DNA from: Ctenosaura bakeri
Taxonomy: Eukaryota; Chordata; Lepidosauria; Squamata; Iguanidae
Assembly (NCBI GenBank): GCA_948474755.1
Contig: CAOLHI010001028.1
Span: 310,001 to 374,000 of the forward strand
Direction: 5' to 3'
Length of the DNA: 64,000 nt
Shown here in pieces: positions 55,361-64,000 of this stretch; the first letter of the stretch is position 1, and each line of letters begins with the position of its first letter. A model generated the notes under the pieces. It worked only from the letters and a program-made list of their open reading frames with translations, had not been told where the DNA came from and did not search any database. A program made the translations under genes and the position numbers.

Positions 55361-55580
55361 GCCCTTCCACACTACACAATTATTGCTCTATAATTCCACT
55401 TTTAACTACCATGGCTGCCTCCTATGGAATCCTGGTTTGTAGTCTTGGGAGGTACTGGAGCTCTCTGGCTGAGAATTCTAAGCATCCTTCCCTAAACTGC
55501 AAATCCCATGATTCCATGGAACAGAGTCGTGGCAATTAAAGTGGAATCATAATGCTACCGTTGGGTAGTGTGGAAAGGCC
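55361..55580. mobile_element. MITE nested in the same SINE (second)
   Basis: Ends 'gcccttccacactacacaat' and 'gggtagtgtggaaaggcc'. The arms carry 'ttccacttttaactaccatg' and 'ggcaattaaagtggaatcat', so this is the subtype with 'aactgccatggctgcctcc', distinct from the first. Confidence 0.75.
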
Positions 55581-55802
55581 CTGGGAATGTGTGACTTGCC
55601 CAAGGTCAGCCAGTGAGTTTCCACAGCTGAGCGGGAATTTGAACCCCATTCTCTTCAGTCCCAGTCCCAGCCCCCAAACCACTAGACCATATTGCCTCTC
55701 TCTATGTCAGAATATCAGTGGCTCTAGAACAATAGCAGAAGAGGCCATATTTCCTGATGTCCTGGTTGTGGGTGTCAGACAGATAAGCTGGCTGGACACT
55801 TC

Positions 55803-56004
55803 GGCCATTTCTGCACTATACTATTATAGTGGTATTATTCCGCTTTTAACACCCTATAGAATCCTGGGGTTTGCAGTGTAGGGAGGGGCATTTAGAGTTC
55901 TCAGCCAGAGAGCTCTTTGGCCTCAGTAAACTACAAACCCCAGAATCCCACAAGATGTTGAAAGTGGAATAATACCACTATAACAGTGTAGTGCGGAAAT
56001 GGTC
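55803..56004. mobile_element. Roughly 200-bp GGCCATTTCC palindromic MITE
   Basis: Complete copy from 'ggccatttctgcactatact' to 'gtagtgcggaaatggtc', with strongly paired arms ('gtggtattattcc' against 'ggaataataccac'). Flanked by TTC and TTT. Confidence 0.85.
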
Positions 56005-56454
56005 TTTGGGAAGAGGGATGCTAGACTGGATGGATTAGTCTGAGCAGAGTTTGGAAGAGAAAAAAAAAAACCTTTTTTAAAAAAGGGAACACCCAGCATG
56101 GTAGAGCCGGCTGTTAGACTCCAAAAGTTGTCATTCTAAACAATAACTTTCCCATGCTCTGAATATGAGTTATTCTTATGCTAATTATTTTTGACTATCT
56201 GATCTGTTCTCATAGTTTCATCTTTATCTATCTGGTGAAACTGAACATCGTGTTGTCTTCCAGAAGTCGCCGGGGTGCCCAACCCTAAACGTGCAATCTT
56301 GAGTGCCTTCCCTGGTGAGGAAACCCCACTGAATGCAGTGGATTTATTTCAGATTAAACATGCTTTGGCTTGTCCTGCAAGTTGTATTTCATTTGCAGCC
56401 CTTGCTTCTTTTGGGGTGAGCCCTAAGAGGTCGTGCTCCCCCATCCCACTCTGA

Positions 56455-56526
56455 AGCTATGTTTTAATTGCTTTTAATGTATTTGATGTGCTGTTGTGCT
56501 GCTGCCTCGATCTGTTGGGAGAGGCA

Positions 56527-56565
<39 letters not shown>

Positions 56566-56574
56566 CAGACCAAA
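56455..56574 (+). repeat. LINE-like tail ending in (ATG)n
   Basis: 'tgttttaattgcttttaatg', then 'gctgctgcctcgatctgttg' and 'ggagaggcag', followed by a pure (GAT)n run at 56527-56566. The 'gctgcctcgatc...gagaggc' phrase is the one that ends family B SINEs. Confidence 0.6.
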
Positions 56575-57052
56575 AAGAAACAAAAAGGGTTTGTTTCAAA
56601 GGCACAATATTCTCTTTGAGGACAAAATAGTTTCTTGAAAAACTACTTCAAGTAACTTAATCCTAGGAAACAGACACCCTCCAGGACCCCATGTGCTGCA
56701 AGTAACTCACCCAGATTCAATAACCGATAAAAACGAATTGGTTGTATTTTATTTTTAATGGTTACAAACCCAAAATGGTTGGATTTCATCCCTGGTGTGG
56801 GGGAGATTTTTTTTAATTTTTTAAATGTAATTTTTTTATTATTATTATTAAAATAAATTTTATGATACATCAATACTTTCAAATCAAAAATAAACAATAC
56901 ACACAAACATTTACATTCCCATGCATACATGCATACAATACAATCCAGCATACAACGAAAAATACATAAATGCAAAAGAAAAAAAAGAAAGGAGTATACA
57001 TAGCCATTCCTAATCACAACTTTTATTAATCCTTGTAAGTGATGCGTATTCT

Positions 57053-57718
57053 ATGGAATTAAAAGAGTGTGATGTATTCTCCCAGGCCATTTCCGCACTA
57101 CAGTGACAAAGTGCTGTTATTCCACTTTCGACCCCCTGTGGAATTCTGAGGTTTGTAGTTTCCTGAGACTGAAGAGCTCTTTGGCTGAGAATTCAAAGTG
57201 CCCTTCCCTAAACTACAAATCCCAGAAATCCATAGGAGGTTGATAGTGGAATAGCAGCACTTTAACACTGTAGTGCGGAAATGGCCCCAGTCTCTGAGGG
57301 GGAACGATTTGAAGGAGGTAGAGAAGGAATGGGAACCAATAATTAGATATATTATTATAAGACTCGAAGTCAAAATCTATTGAAAACGGTAATTGCGATT
57401 TATAAGATGAAAGATAAAGTCAAGATACAATAGAGATGGACGAATTTAGGGATACATTTCAAATTAGGACATGTTGAATTTAAATTATAAATGCAACCAT
57501 AACCAGAGTTAAAGGATAAATATTAGGAAATTTCTAAAATATAAATTAAACTGAGCACAAGGGAACGCTTAGGATGTGAGCAGGAAACATTTTGTAAATA
57601 CGTTTTGTTGTTTTCTTATGAATGTATATGTTTTTGGATTGGACATAGATGAATGATATCAAATATAATGTGACTGTGAATACGATATCCTTGAAAAAAT
57701 AATTTTTTAAAAAAAAAA
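57053..57718 (+). mobile_element. Poly-A retroelement insertion with perfect 17-bp target duplication
   Basis: 'taagtgatgcgtattct' occurs at 57036-57052 and again at 57719-57735, directly flanking an insert that ends in A-rich sequence ('aattttttaaaaaaaaaa'). This is the signature of L1-type target-primed insertion. The body encodes nothing recognisable and holds a MITE at 57085-57287. Confidence 0.75.
57085..57287. mobile_element. Roughly 200-bp GGCCATTTCC MITE with CCA target duplication
   Basis: From 'ggccatttccgcactacagt' to 'gtagtgcggaaatggcc', flanked by CCA at 57082-57084 and 57288-57290. Both arms are well preserved. Confidence 0.85.
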
Positions 57719-58290
57719 TAAGTGATGCGTATTCTGTATTCCTCTTGCATCGCTCCCTCTAACTATAAATACTTACGTTACTCATCCTCCATACATAACT
57801 CATTCTTCTCCCATCATACACTCCTGGACTTCTTTTATCTATCCATTGGGCACCACTTTCCTCTTCTTATCCTCTGCTCAACTTCAGGATTGTTTGTATG
57901 GTTCCTGTTTTTTCTGTTTTCTGTATTTCTGTTTTCTGCAGTAAATTTAAAAAATCTGAAGACAAAATGGTTGGATTTCTTTCCTGGTGTGTAGGGGGAA
58001 TTTTTTTGAATTTTTCATTCCATTTTATTTTATCACTAAGTCCTAAGTTTCTGGATTTGGGGGAAAAAAATAAGCAAGGCAAAGCTAAATGCAAGATGCA
58101 GAAGCGGTTCCATTCCTGGCACAGTGATGCAATAGCACCCCCTGTTGTTTCTAAGAGGAATTAATTTACGGCTGAATATTTTTGCACGTCTTTGCCAGGT
58201 TTTTAACAAGCAGGAATCCAACAGGTACAGCTTTCTTCTAGTACAGAAATCTGGGAACCAAGGGAAAACTTTATGGTAGGGCAAATTTCA

Positions 58291-58463
58291 TAATGCCAGT
58301 ATTGCAAGTTCGATCCTGCCGGGCTCCAAGGTTGACTCAGCCTTCCGTCCTTCCGCAGGTCGGTAAAATGAGTACCCAGCTTGTTGGGGGCATGTATAGA
58401 AATGTTTCGAAATACATGCTATTTATAAGTTGTCCGCCACCTCGATCCATATGGAGAGGCGGG
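58291..58463 (+). repeat. tRNA-headed SINE, 5'-truncated (family B)
   Basis: Starts in the head at 'ccagtattgcaagttcgatc', then 'ggtcggtaaaatgagtaccc', and the tail 'ccacctcgatccatatggag' running into (TAA)n. Confidence 0.85.
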
Positions 58464-58502
<39 letters not shown>

Positions 58503-58503
58503 T
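58464..58503. repeat. (TAA)n microsatellite
   Basis: About 13 TAA units joining the family B tail to an inverted LINE-like tail. Confidence 0.95.
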
Positions 58504-58630
58504 TTATTTTTATCCTGCCTCTCCCAGTGGATCGAGGCAGCATTTCAGAAATATATAAATACATTAAAACATTAAAATGTACCCCATCCTCCCCACCCAC
58601 CAACCCACCAAATAAATAAATAAATAAATA
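58504..58630 (-). repeat. LINE-like tail, minus strand
   Basis: 'tttatcctgcctctcccagt' and 'ggatcgaggcagcatttcag' are the reverse of the 'ctgcctcgatcc...gagaggc' tail, then 'acattaaaacattaaaatgt' and an (AAAT)n run. Confidence 0.65.
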
Positions 58631-58634
58631 TTTA

Positions 58635-59200
58635 GAGGGAAGCAATCCCCTGCCACAGTTTTTTTTTTTTGTCCCCCCCGTAGCTTCTATATCCCTGCTT
58701 TCATCTGAACTTTAGGAAGGAAAGTAAATCTTAGGGAGATTTGGGACATATCTCTGTATGTGACCATGCAAAATGATGCCAGGCTTTAATGTGTGGTCCA
58801 ACGACCTCATTTGTGGAGTTTTTCTATCAGAGGGCTTGCAAAAATAAAATAAAATAAAATAAAAATTCACACACATGCAAAAGTTAAAAGGGGATTAAAC
58901 TATTTAAAAAAAACCCCATGATGGAATAAAAACGAGTTAAAAACCAACTTTCACCTGGGTCCAAAAAGCAGCAAGGGTTTGGAAAAAATTACTGTGTTGG
59001 GTTACAGCTTCCAGAATCCCCCTTTGGGTAGCTCAAAAGGGGTAACTTTTCAAAAAAAGTAACTTTTCCAAGGAAAAAGTCCCGTTGGTGTCCGTAGGGG
59101 TTGCTCTGAAGTCAGCAGATGGTGTATAGGAACGATAGTGGCCGTAGAATTCCGTTTAGGATGGAGAAAAGGGATTTTTGCCTGCAGCACTAAAGGGGTG
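58635..59200. other. Upstream flank of SDR42E1, mostly unassigned
   Basis: It contains a T-run and C-run at 58660-58678, an (AAAAT)n run at 58838-58862, and part of an ACTCCCA-type MITE near 58995-59035 ('gttacagcttccagaatccc'). Confidence 0.4.
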
Positions 59201-59204
59201 GACA

Positions 59205-59760
59205 GCTCTGCAGGCGCGCCATGTTGCTGTACGGAAGGATCCGCGCCTCTCCAGATGCCTTCTTGTACGGACAAGGAGGACGCCATGTCGCCGCTACGGA
59301 AGCCCGCGAGGAACCTAAAGCCTTCCCGATTACCGGACTAAGAAGTTTTCTGCGACTCTTCTGCGTGGGTTTTCGGATCCGACCGGCTGGGGCGGAGGGC
59401 GAGGGCGTTGGGCATCTTGCATTCCGAGGCGAGGTTAGATAATCGGGGGGGAGGGAGGGGGAGCATTTTGCTTGGAGGGTGGCGTTCAGATGCCTTGCCC
59501 ACATTGGGAGGAGCAGGGGTGAGCCGATGGGGCGGGAGCATTGCAAGCTGCCAAGGGTGGAAAGCTATTTCCTGGCTGCTTTTGAGTGCAGGAAGGAAGT
59601 TTCGAGGTCAGTTGCAAGTTTCGGGGTAATTGCAAGCGTGGGAGGAGGGGGGGAACTGACCTGGACTGGAAGCAGCAGCTTGGTGGGTTTTGAGATCCAG
59701 CCTCAGTTTTCAGCACGGTCCGCATGCTGCAACGCCCTCCCCCCCCCTTGCATCCAAGCA
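59205..59760 (+). promoter_or_regulatory. CpG-rich segment, probable SDR42E1 promoter and first exon
   Basis: CpG dinucleotides are dense from about 59210 to 59410 ('gaggcgcgcc'-type and 'ggatccgcgcctct' stretches), in contrast to the AT-rich surroundings; G-rich DNA continues to about 59760. Two CGCCATGT(T/C)G motifs (about 59217 and 59281) resemble YY1 sites, often found just downstream of start sites of TATA-less promoters. It lies 2.4 kb before the SDR42E1 ATG on the same strand, so it most likely holds a non-coding first exon. I could not fix its donor site. Confidence 0.6.
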
Positions 59761-59804
59761 TGATGGGGTGCAATGAGTAAGATTCGCAGAGTTAGGCGCT
59801 CACA

Positions 59805-59985
59805 CCGCACGGTGATCGCTCTGTGATCCCGCTTTAACTGCTGAGTGGTAGGGAATGCTGGGTTTCGTAGTTTGGGGGAGGCACTGGAGCTCCCTGGCTG
59901 CGAGTTCTAAGTACTTAAACTGCAGATCCCAGGACTCCAGAGGATGCTGCCATGGCATCATAGTGCTATAATTTATGAATGTGCA
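59805..59985. mobile_element. Diverged MITE
   Basis: 'cacaccgcacggtgatcgct', 'gctgggtttcgtagtttggg', 'tggagctccctggctgcgag' and 'gctgccatggcatcatagtg' follow the core of the 55361 subtype. Confidence 0.55.
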
Positions 59986-60924
59986 AAGGCTCCAGGAGAA
60001 GCTGTGGGACCTGAGTCCTGGCATCACCTTGACTTCTGGCTGCTCCTTTCTTCTGCAGAAGGTTCAAGCTTTGGTGCCTCAACTGCAGCAAATGAGGGGT
60101 ACCCAGGAAGACAGAACCATTGCCACTTGAGGCGAGCTTGCATTTGGTTCTTGGACCCAAATAATGGTGGTGGCCACAGTGTACATTTCTATGATTCTAT
60201 GATTACAATACCAGGACTTTACTCCCCCCCCATTCAAATTATAGTGGAAAGAGTACCTTGAGGCATGTGCAGAGTGTCTCATGCTGATCACAGAGGGATG
60301 GAAGGAGTAACAACAGAATTTTTAAGGCTCTCAATACTTAAAGGAGGGCTTCTCCCTGTGTGCCCATGCGTAGGCATTGATCCTAGTTGGTTGGGTCAGC
60401 CTAACCTACCTCCCAAGGTTGTTGTGAGGATCGAATGGAAGCAAGCTTCAACATGAGAGGCTGAGCACCACCCTCCGAATGCAACCAATTATAGTCATGA
60501 ACACTTTTATTATTTAGATCCCATCCACCCTCATTAGTTGGACTTGGGAGAATTCAAATCAGCCTTCGGGGACTGACTGCATACTTGCATTTTATCTGCA
60601 CAGAAATCCTGTGAAGTAGACTGTGATGACAGCAATTGGCCCAGGGTCATTTAAATGTTCCCTGAGAGCATCCTTGATTCTCTGAAGCTCCTCTATATCT
60701 ATGTCTTGTGCCTGGATGGTGCTGTTTTGACTGCCTTTAGATCTGCATTCACAGAATGAGTTTGCTCTTAGTATAAATGATAAAACAACAGACCCTTGGA
60801 CCTCTGATTATGAGTTTGTGGAGGCGTTTTGTGCTTGCTTCTGGGTACAGAGTGCTAGACGAGATGTGACTTTGGGCTGACGTGGCAAAGCGATTGTTAT
60901 ATACACCCATATATATGCATACCT

Positions 60925-61292
60925 AGAAGGACAGAAGAGAAGGTTAAGAGGGGACATGATAGCCATGTTTAAATATTTGAAGGGATGCCACGTAGAGGAA
61001 GGAGAGGGCTTGTTTTCTGCTGCTCCAGAGACCAGGACAAGGAGCAACGGATTCAAGCTGCAGGAAAGGAGATTCCACCTGAACCTCAGGAAGAACTTCC
61101 TGACAGTCAGGGCTGTCTGGCAGTGGAATAGGCTGCCTCGGAGTGTAGTGGAGTCTTCTTCCTTGGAGGTTTTTAAGCAGAGGCTGGATAGCTATCTGTC
61201 GGGAGTGCTTTGAGGGTGTTCCTGCATGGCAGGGGGTTGGACTGGATGGCTCCTGGGGTCTCTTCCAACCCTACATTTCTATGATTCTATGA
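60925..61292 (+). mobile_element. Young CR1 LINE 3' end
   Basis: Encodes an uninterrupted MIAMFKYLKGCHVEEGEGLF to LRKNFLTVRAVWQWNRLPRS stretch of CR1 ORF2 and ends 'catttctatgattctatga'. It is almost identical to the inverted copy at 62090-62515. Confidence 0.9.
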
Positions 61293-61671
61293 CAGTGTGA
61301 AGTCTGAATCCAGCCAACATTCAAAGCCAGATTGGGTCTTCTTTGCTGATGGAATTTCCTGACTGGGGAGGTCTGATTGATACCGTTGCTGACTCCACAT
61401 CAGCATCAAATTAAAACCTGGCTCTCTTTTCATCCAAGGTATTGGGACCCAAACCTTGTCTCTCTTTTAGTGCCCTTGTAGATTTCTATTCTTCTCTGGT
61501 CGTGTTTGCATTCTTTGAATGCAATTGTGATATCAATATAAATATATAAGTTGTGTGACACATGCTTTACTGTTCGTAGGCTGTTAGTTGTGTTCAGTGG
61601 AGAAATGGTTAAGTAATGGATGCTCTTTATTTATAGGCTCATTTGCTTAGGACAGTGACAGAGGCCAAAGC

Positions 61672-61739
61672 ATGGATGAAGAAAATCGCATCAAAGAGAC
61701 CGTCCTTATTACAGGAGGAGGTGGTTACTTTGGATTCCG
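61672..61739 (+). CDS. SDR42E1: SDR42E1 coding exon 1
   Basis: Encodes residues 1-22 and two bases of codon 23: MDEENRIKETVLITGGGGYF then GF(R). TGGGGYFG is the TGxxGxxG dinucleotide-binding motif of extended short-chain dehydrogenases. The ATG has G at +4. An acceptor lies upstream (ttatttatag ending at 61636, or tgcttag ending at 61650), so the exon also carries 5' UTR. The donor is G|GTTAGT, with a phase 2 junction at 61739. Mammalian SDR42E1 likewise has a very short first coding exon ending at GYFGFR. Confidence 0.92.
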
Positions 61740-61874
61740 GTTAGTGCTTGTTGCAGGAGATATTAACACTGTTGTAGAGTTAACAAAATTATCTGAGTTC
61801 ACCTGAGTTGGATTAGCCCTTAATTTCTTCCAGCAACACCATGAAGCAAATTTTTCCGCTGCAGCAACACTTCT

Positions 61875-62082
61875 GTCACTATCTGCCTTCAAGTGGAGTC
61901 CAGCTGACGGAAACCATATGATAGTGTTTTCTTAATGAGATTTTTTTTCCGAGGAGGTGTGCCATGGCCTTCCTCTGAGGCTGAGAGAGTGTGAGTTGCC
62001 CAAGATCACCTAAGGGGGCTTCTGTGCCAGAGCAAGGATTGGAACCCTTGCCTCCCAGAGTCTTAGTCGACTATAATACGTG
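61875..62082 (-). repeat. tRNA-headed SINE, minus strand (family A)
   Basis: 'ctgccttcaagtggagtcca', 'tgccatggccttcctctgag', 'gctgagagagtgtgagttgc' and 'aaggattggaacccttgcct'. Confidence 0.8.
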
Positions 62083-62089
62083 GGATCTT

Positions 62090-62515
62090 AGAATCATAGA
62101 ATCATAGAAATGTAGAGTTGGAAGAGACCCCAGGGGCCATCCAGTCCAACCCCCTGCCATGCAGGAACACCCTCAAAGCAATCCCGACAGATGGCCATCC
62201 AGCCTCTGCTTAAAAACCTCCAAGGAAGGAGACTCCACTACACTCCGAGGCAGCAGATTCCACTGCCAGACAGCCCTGACTGTCAGGAAGTTCTTCCTGA
62301 GGTTCAGGTGGAATCTCCTTTCCTGCAGCTTGAATCCATTGTTCCTTGTCCTGGTCTCTGGAGCAGCAGAAAACAAGCCCTCTCCTTCCTCTACGTGGCA
62401 TCCCTTCAAATATTTAAACATGGCTATCATGTCCCCTCTTAACCTTCTCTTCTGCAGACTAAACATACCCAGCTCTCTAAGTCTATCCTCATAGGGCATG
62501 GCTTCATGGCAGTAT
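62090..62515 (-). mobile_element. Young CR1 LINE 3' end, minus strand
   Basis: Starts with the antisense tail 'agaatcatagaatcatagaa'. On the minus strand it encodes [40 protein letters not shown] and LRKNFLTVRAVWQWNLLPRS without a stop. 5'-truncated. Confidence 0.9.
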
Positions 62516-62599
62516 CCCATCAGCTTAAAAATAACCTCAGTAATTTTGGAGCCTGAACTTTTTATTCAACTGTATCTTCAGTTAGTCAGTCAGGGTTAA

Positions 62600-62715
62600 A
62601 AAAATCTTTGGCCTTCCAGCTGTAGGCCAAAATGCCGGCTACCATCAGCCCATCCTAGAGTGACTAATAACAAAGAATTGTAGGGCATGTAGTCCAAAAC
62701 ATCTGGAAGTCCAAC
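62600..62715. mobile_element. Palindromic 'ACTCCCA' MITE
   Basis: 'ccttccagctgtaggccaaa' pairs with 'catgtagtccaaaacatctg' around 'accatcagcccatcctagag'. Confidence 0.6.
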
Positions 62716-62754
62716 TGTCCCTCACCCCTCGATTAAAGTAACAATGGTAAACCC

Positions 62755-62855
62755 TGGCCTTCCAGATAACTCTAACTCCCATCAGCCCCAACCAGTAAGG
62801 TTAGGAGTTGTAGGAATTGGAGTACATCAATATCTGAAGGATCATAGATCAAGAT
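62755..62855. mobile_element. Palindromic 'ACTCCCA' MITE
   Basis: 'ggccttccagataactctaa' pairs with 'attggagtacatcaatatct' around 'cccatcagccccaaccagta'. It is adjacent to the previous copy. Confidence 0.6.
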
Positions 62856-62939
62856 CAGGATTTGGAGCCCTGATTGTTGTCACCACTCTGAGAGATGATC
62901 ATTACTGGCTATTAGGACTCAGTTGTCCAATACCAGTTT

Positions 62940-63100
62940 TCAAAAAGATAGTAGAGTTGGTCTGTTTCAAGTTAAAAGGAAAGGAAGAAGAAGAAACGTG
63001 ATGGCACCTTTAAGACTGATTTGCTCCACCGTGAGCTTTTTGGGGCTTTCAATCCATTTCTGGAAAAGTGGGCTGAAATCCACAAAAGCTTAGGATAAAA
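62940..63100 (-). mobile_element. Retroelement 3' tail, minus strand (possibly Penelope-like)
   Basis: On the minus strand it reads 'aagcttttgtggatttcagc', 'ccacttttccagaaatgga' and 'cagtcttaaaggtgccatca', the same kind of tail as 43330-43420. Confidence 0.4.
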
Positions 63101-63114
63101 TAGATCAGTATCTA

Positions 63115-63238
63115 GAATCCTGTTGATTAGTCCTAGCTCGTGTAGATCCACTGAAACAGTTATTGAATGATGAGTAATTAAATCTAATTGATTGAATGGG
63201 TTTACTCTTGTTTGGACTAACAGTAGAATTAGGCTAAT
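63115..63238. mobile_element. TTAGTCC hairpin MITE
   Basis: The left arm 'gattagtcctagctcgtgta' pairs with the right arm 'ttactcttgtttggactaac', and the loop holds 'gagtaattaaatctaattga'. It ends about 140 bases before SDR42E1 exon 2. Confidence 0.6.
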
Positions 63239-63376
63239 GAGTCTTCAAAGCGCTGCGAGATTCCTTCCTGACCTCTTTCCTTGTAAAGATGTCAAATCCT
63301 GCCCCCATCTTACAAATGGAGCATCTTTTCTATGAGAATTCTGACCTGCATTATGTCTTACCCTGTTATATTCCAG

Positions 63377-64000
63377 TCTAGGTTGTGCCCTTTCCAAGAA
63401 GGAGGTGGGCGTTATTCTGTTTGATGCCTCAGAGCCCATCCAAGAGATGCCCAGAGGAGTGAAATTTGTGCAAGGCGACGTCCGCGTACCCTCTGAAGTG
63501 GAAGAGGCGCTCCAGGGGGTGACTTGCGTCTTCCATATCGCTTCTTACGGCATGTCTGGCCGAGAGCAGCTCAACCGAAAACAGATAGAAGACGTGAACG
63601 TGAGAGGAACTGAAAATGTCATCCAGGCTTGCCAGAAGATGGGGGTCTCACAGCTGGTTTACACCAGCACGTACAACGTGATCTTTGGGGGCCAGGTCAT
63701 AGAAAACGGGGACGAGTCTCTGCCATATCTACCTCTCCACCTTCACCCAGACCATTATTCCAGAACCAAAGCCTTGACTGAGATGAAAGTTCTGGAAGCG
63801 AATGGGACGCAGCTTGGGAAAGGTCAGGGGGTCCTGCGGACATGTGCCTTGAGGCCCGCAGGAATCTATGGGCCTGGGGAGCAGAGACACCTTCCTAGAA
63901 TTGTGAGCTACATTGAACGGGGGTGGTTTCGCTTTGTGTACGGAGATGCCGGCAGTCGGGTAGACTTTGTGCACGTAGATAACCTGGTCCAGGCTCATAT
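63377..64000 (+). CDS. SDR42E1: SDR42E1 coding exon 2, cut by the window end
   Basis: Begins after acceptor ttatattccag and completes Arg23. It stays open to the window edge, giving 230 residues in total with exon 1; the full protein is expected to be nearly 400 residues. It is an extended short-chain dehydrogenase related to the 3-beta-HSD group. Readable motifs are ILFD (residues 36-39, end of the second strand), QGDVR (55-59), FHIASYGMSG (75-84), VNVRGTENVIQAC (96-108), the catalytic YTSTYNVIFGG (118-128), DHYSRTK with Tyr150 and Lys154 as the YxxxK pair, and LRPAGIYGPGEQRH. The match to mammalian SDR42E1 is very close throughout. The substrate is not firmly established; a sterol or steroid role is inferred from family, and human variants have been linked to vitamin D status. 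The membrane-anchoring C-terminus lies outside the window. Confidence 0.95.

Larger units (their letters stand above)
55117..55690 (-). repeat. Family A SINE interrupted by two MITEs
   Basis: Three pieces in order on the minus strand: 55117-55149 ('acttatggtgaccttatta'), 55302-55360 ('tagagttttcctgagttatt', 'gtttgtcattgcctccttct') and 55581-55690 ('gtgacttgcccaaggtcagc', 'gaatttgaaccccattctct'). Together they restore the block order of one SINE. Confidence 0.8.
56771..58015. mobile_element. Nested insertion complex flanked by a roughly 50-bp direct repeat
   Basis: A segment starting 'caaaatggttggatttcatc' (56771-56822) is repeated as 'caaaatggttggatttcttt' (57963-58015) with a few changes. 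Between them is T-rich-start DNA (56823 onward) compatible with a minus-strand poly-A retroelement, itself interrupted by the insertion at 57053-57718. Confidence 0.55.
61740..63376 (+). other. SDR42E1 intron (1637 bp)
   Basis: From GTTAGT to ttatattccag. It contains a family A SINE, an inverted young CR1 copy, two ACTCCCA-type MITEs, a possible Penelope-like tail and a TTAGTCC hairpin MITE, so repeats fill much of it. Confidence 0.85.

Noticed and set aside
56643..57017. 124-codon minus-strand frame with hydrophobic start
   Set aside because: It lies in the T-rich and A-rich end of a nested retroelement. The Asn/Lys run is a (TTA)n artefact.
1..64000. CRISPR array, prokaryotic operon or phage-like system
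   Set aside because: No regular repeat-spacer structure and no compact same-strand gene runs. The introns, SINEs and LINEs show vertebrate nuclear DNA.

Overview
The window is nuclear DNA from a vertebrate, almost certainly a squamate reptile (lizard or snake). Three recognisable genes with canonical GT-AG introns occupy under 4% of the sequence. The rest is AT-rich DNA full of repeats typical of squamates: tRNA-headed SINEs, a 5S-rRNA-headed SINE, CR1 and L2-type LINE 3' ends, probable Penelope-like fragments, and many short palindromic DNA transposons (MITEs). The species cannot be named from the sequence alone.

Layout. At 1.7-2.6 kb (minus strand) is an arylamine N-acetyltransferase with its whole 290-residue reading frame in one exon and an intact Cys68-His107-Asp122 triad. 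From 2.8 to 29.4 kb I find no gene, only layered repeats. From 29.4 to 45.7 kb (minus strand) lies a complete five-coding-exon gene for 17-beta-hydroxysteroid dehydrogenase type 2 (HSD17B2, 392 residues); every junction is readable and all four introns are phase 1. From 45.7 to 59.2 kb is a gene-free interval with nested transposons, including one unusually GC-rich element at 53.1-53.5 kb. From 59.2 kb (plus strand) comes a CpG-rich promoter-like segment, then two coding exons of SDR42E1; the second runs off the end of the window after residue 230.

HSD17B2 and SDR42E1 are arranged head to head, as in mammals. Both are NAD(P)-dependent short-chain dehydrogenases, one a classical steroid dehydrogenase and the other an extended SDR, so the locus is a small sterol/steroid oxidoreductase neighbourhood. 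The acetyltransferase on the far side of HSD17B2 is the unexpected neighbour, because mammalian NAT genes are on a different chromosome from HSD17B2.

I see no bacterial-style operon, CRISPR array, toxin gene or novel protein system. The most interesting material is in the repeats: transposons nested up to three deep with readable target-site duplications, a family of larger GGNCC-ended elements that twice landed inside a similar-ended MITE, two SINE families with different RNA heads but the same tail, a near-identical inverted CR1 pair around the first coding exon of SDR42E1, and a dispersed sequence built from a roughly 20-bp TGTGCAGAAA-like unit that I cannot name.
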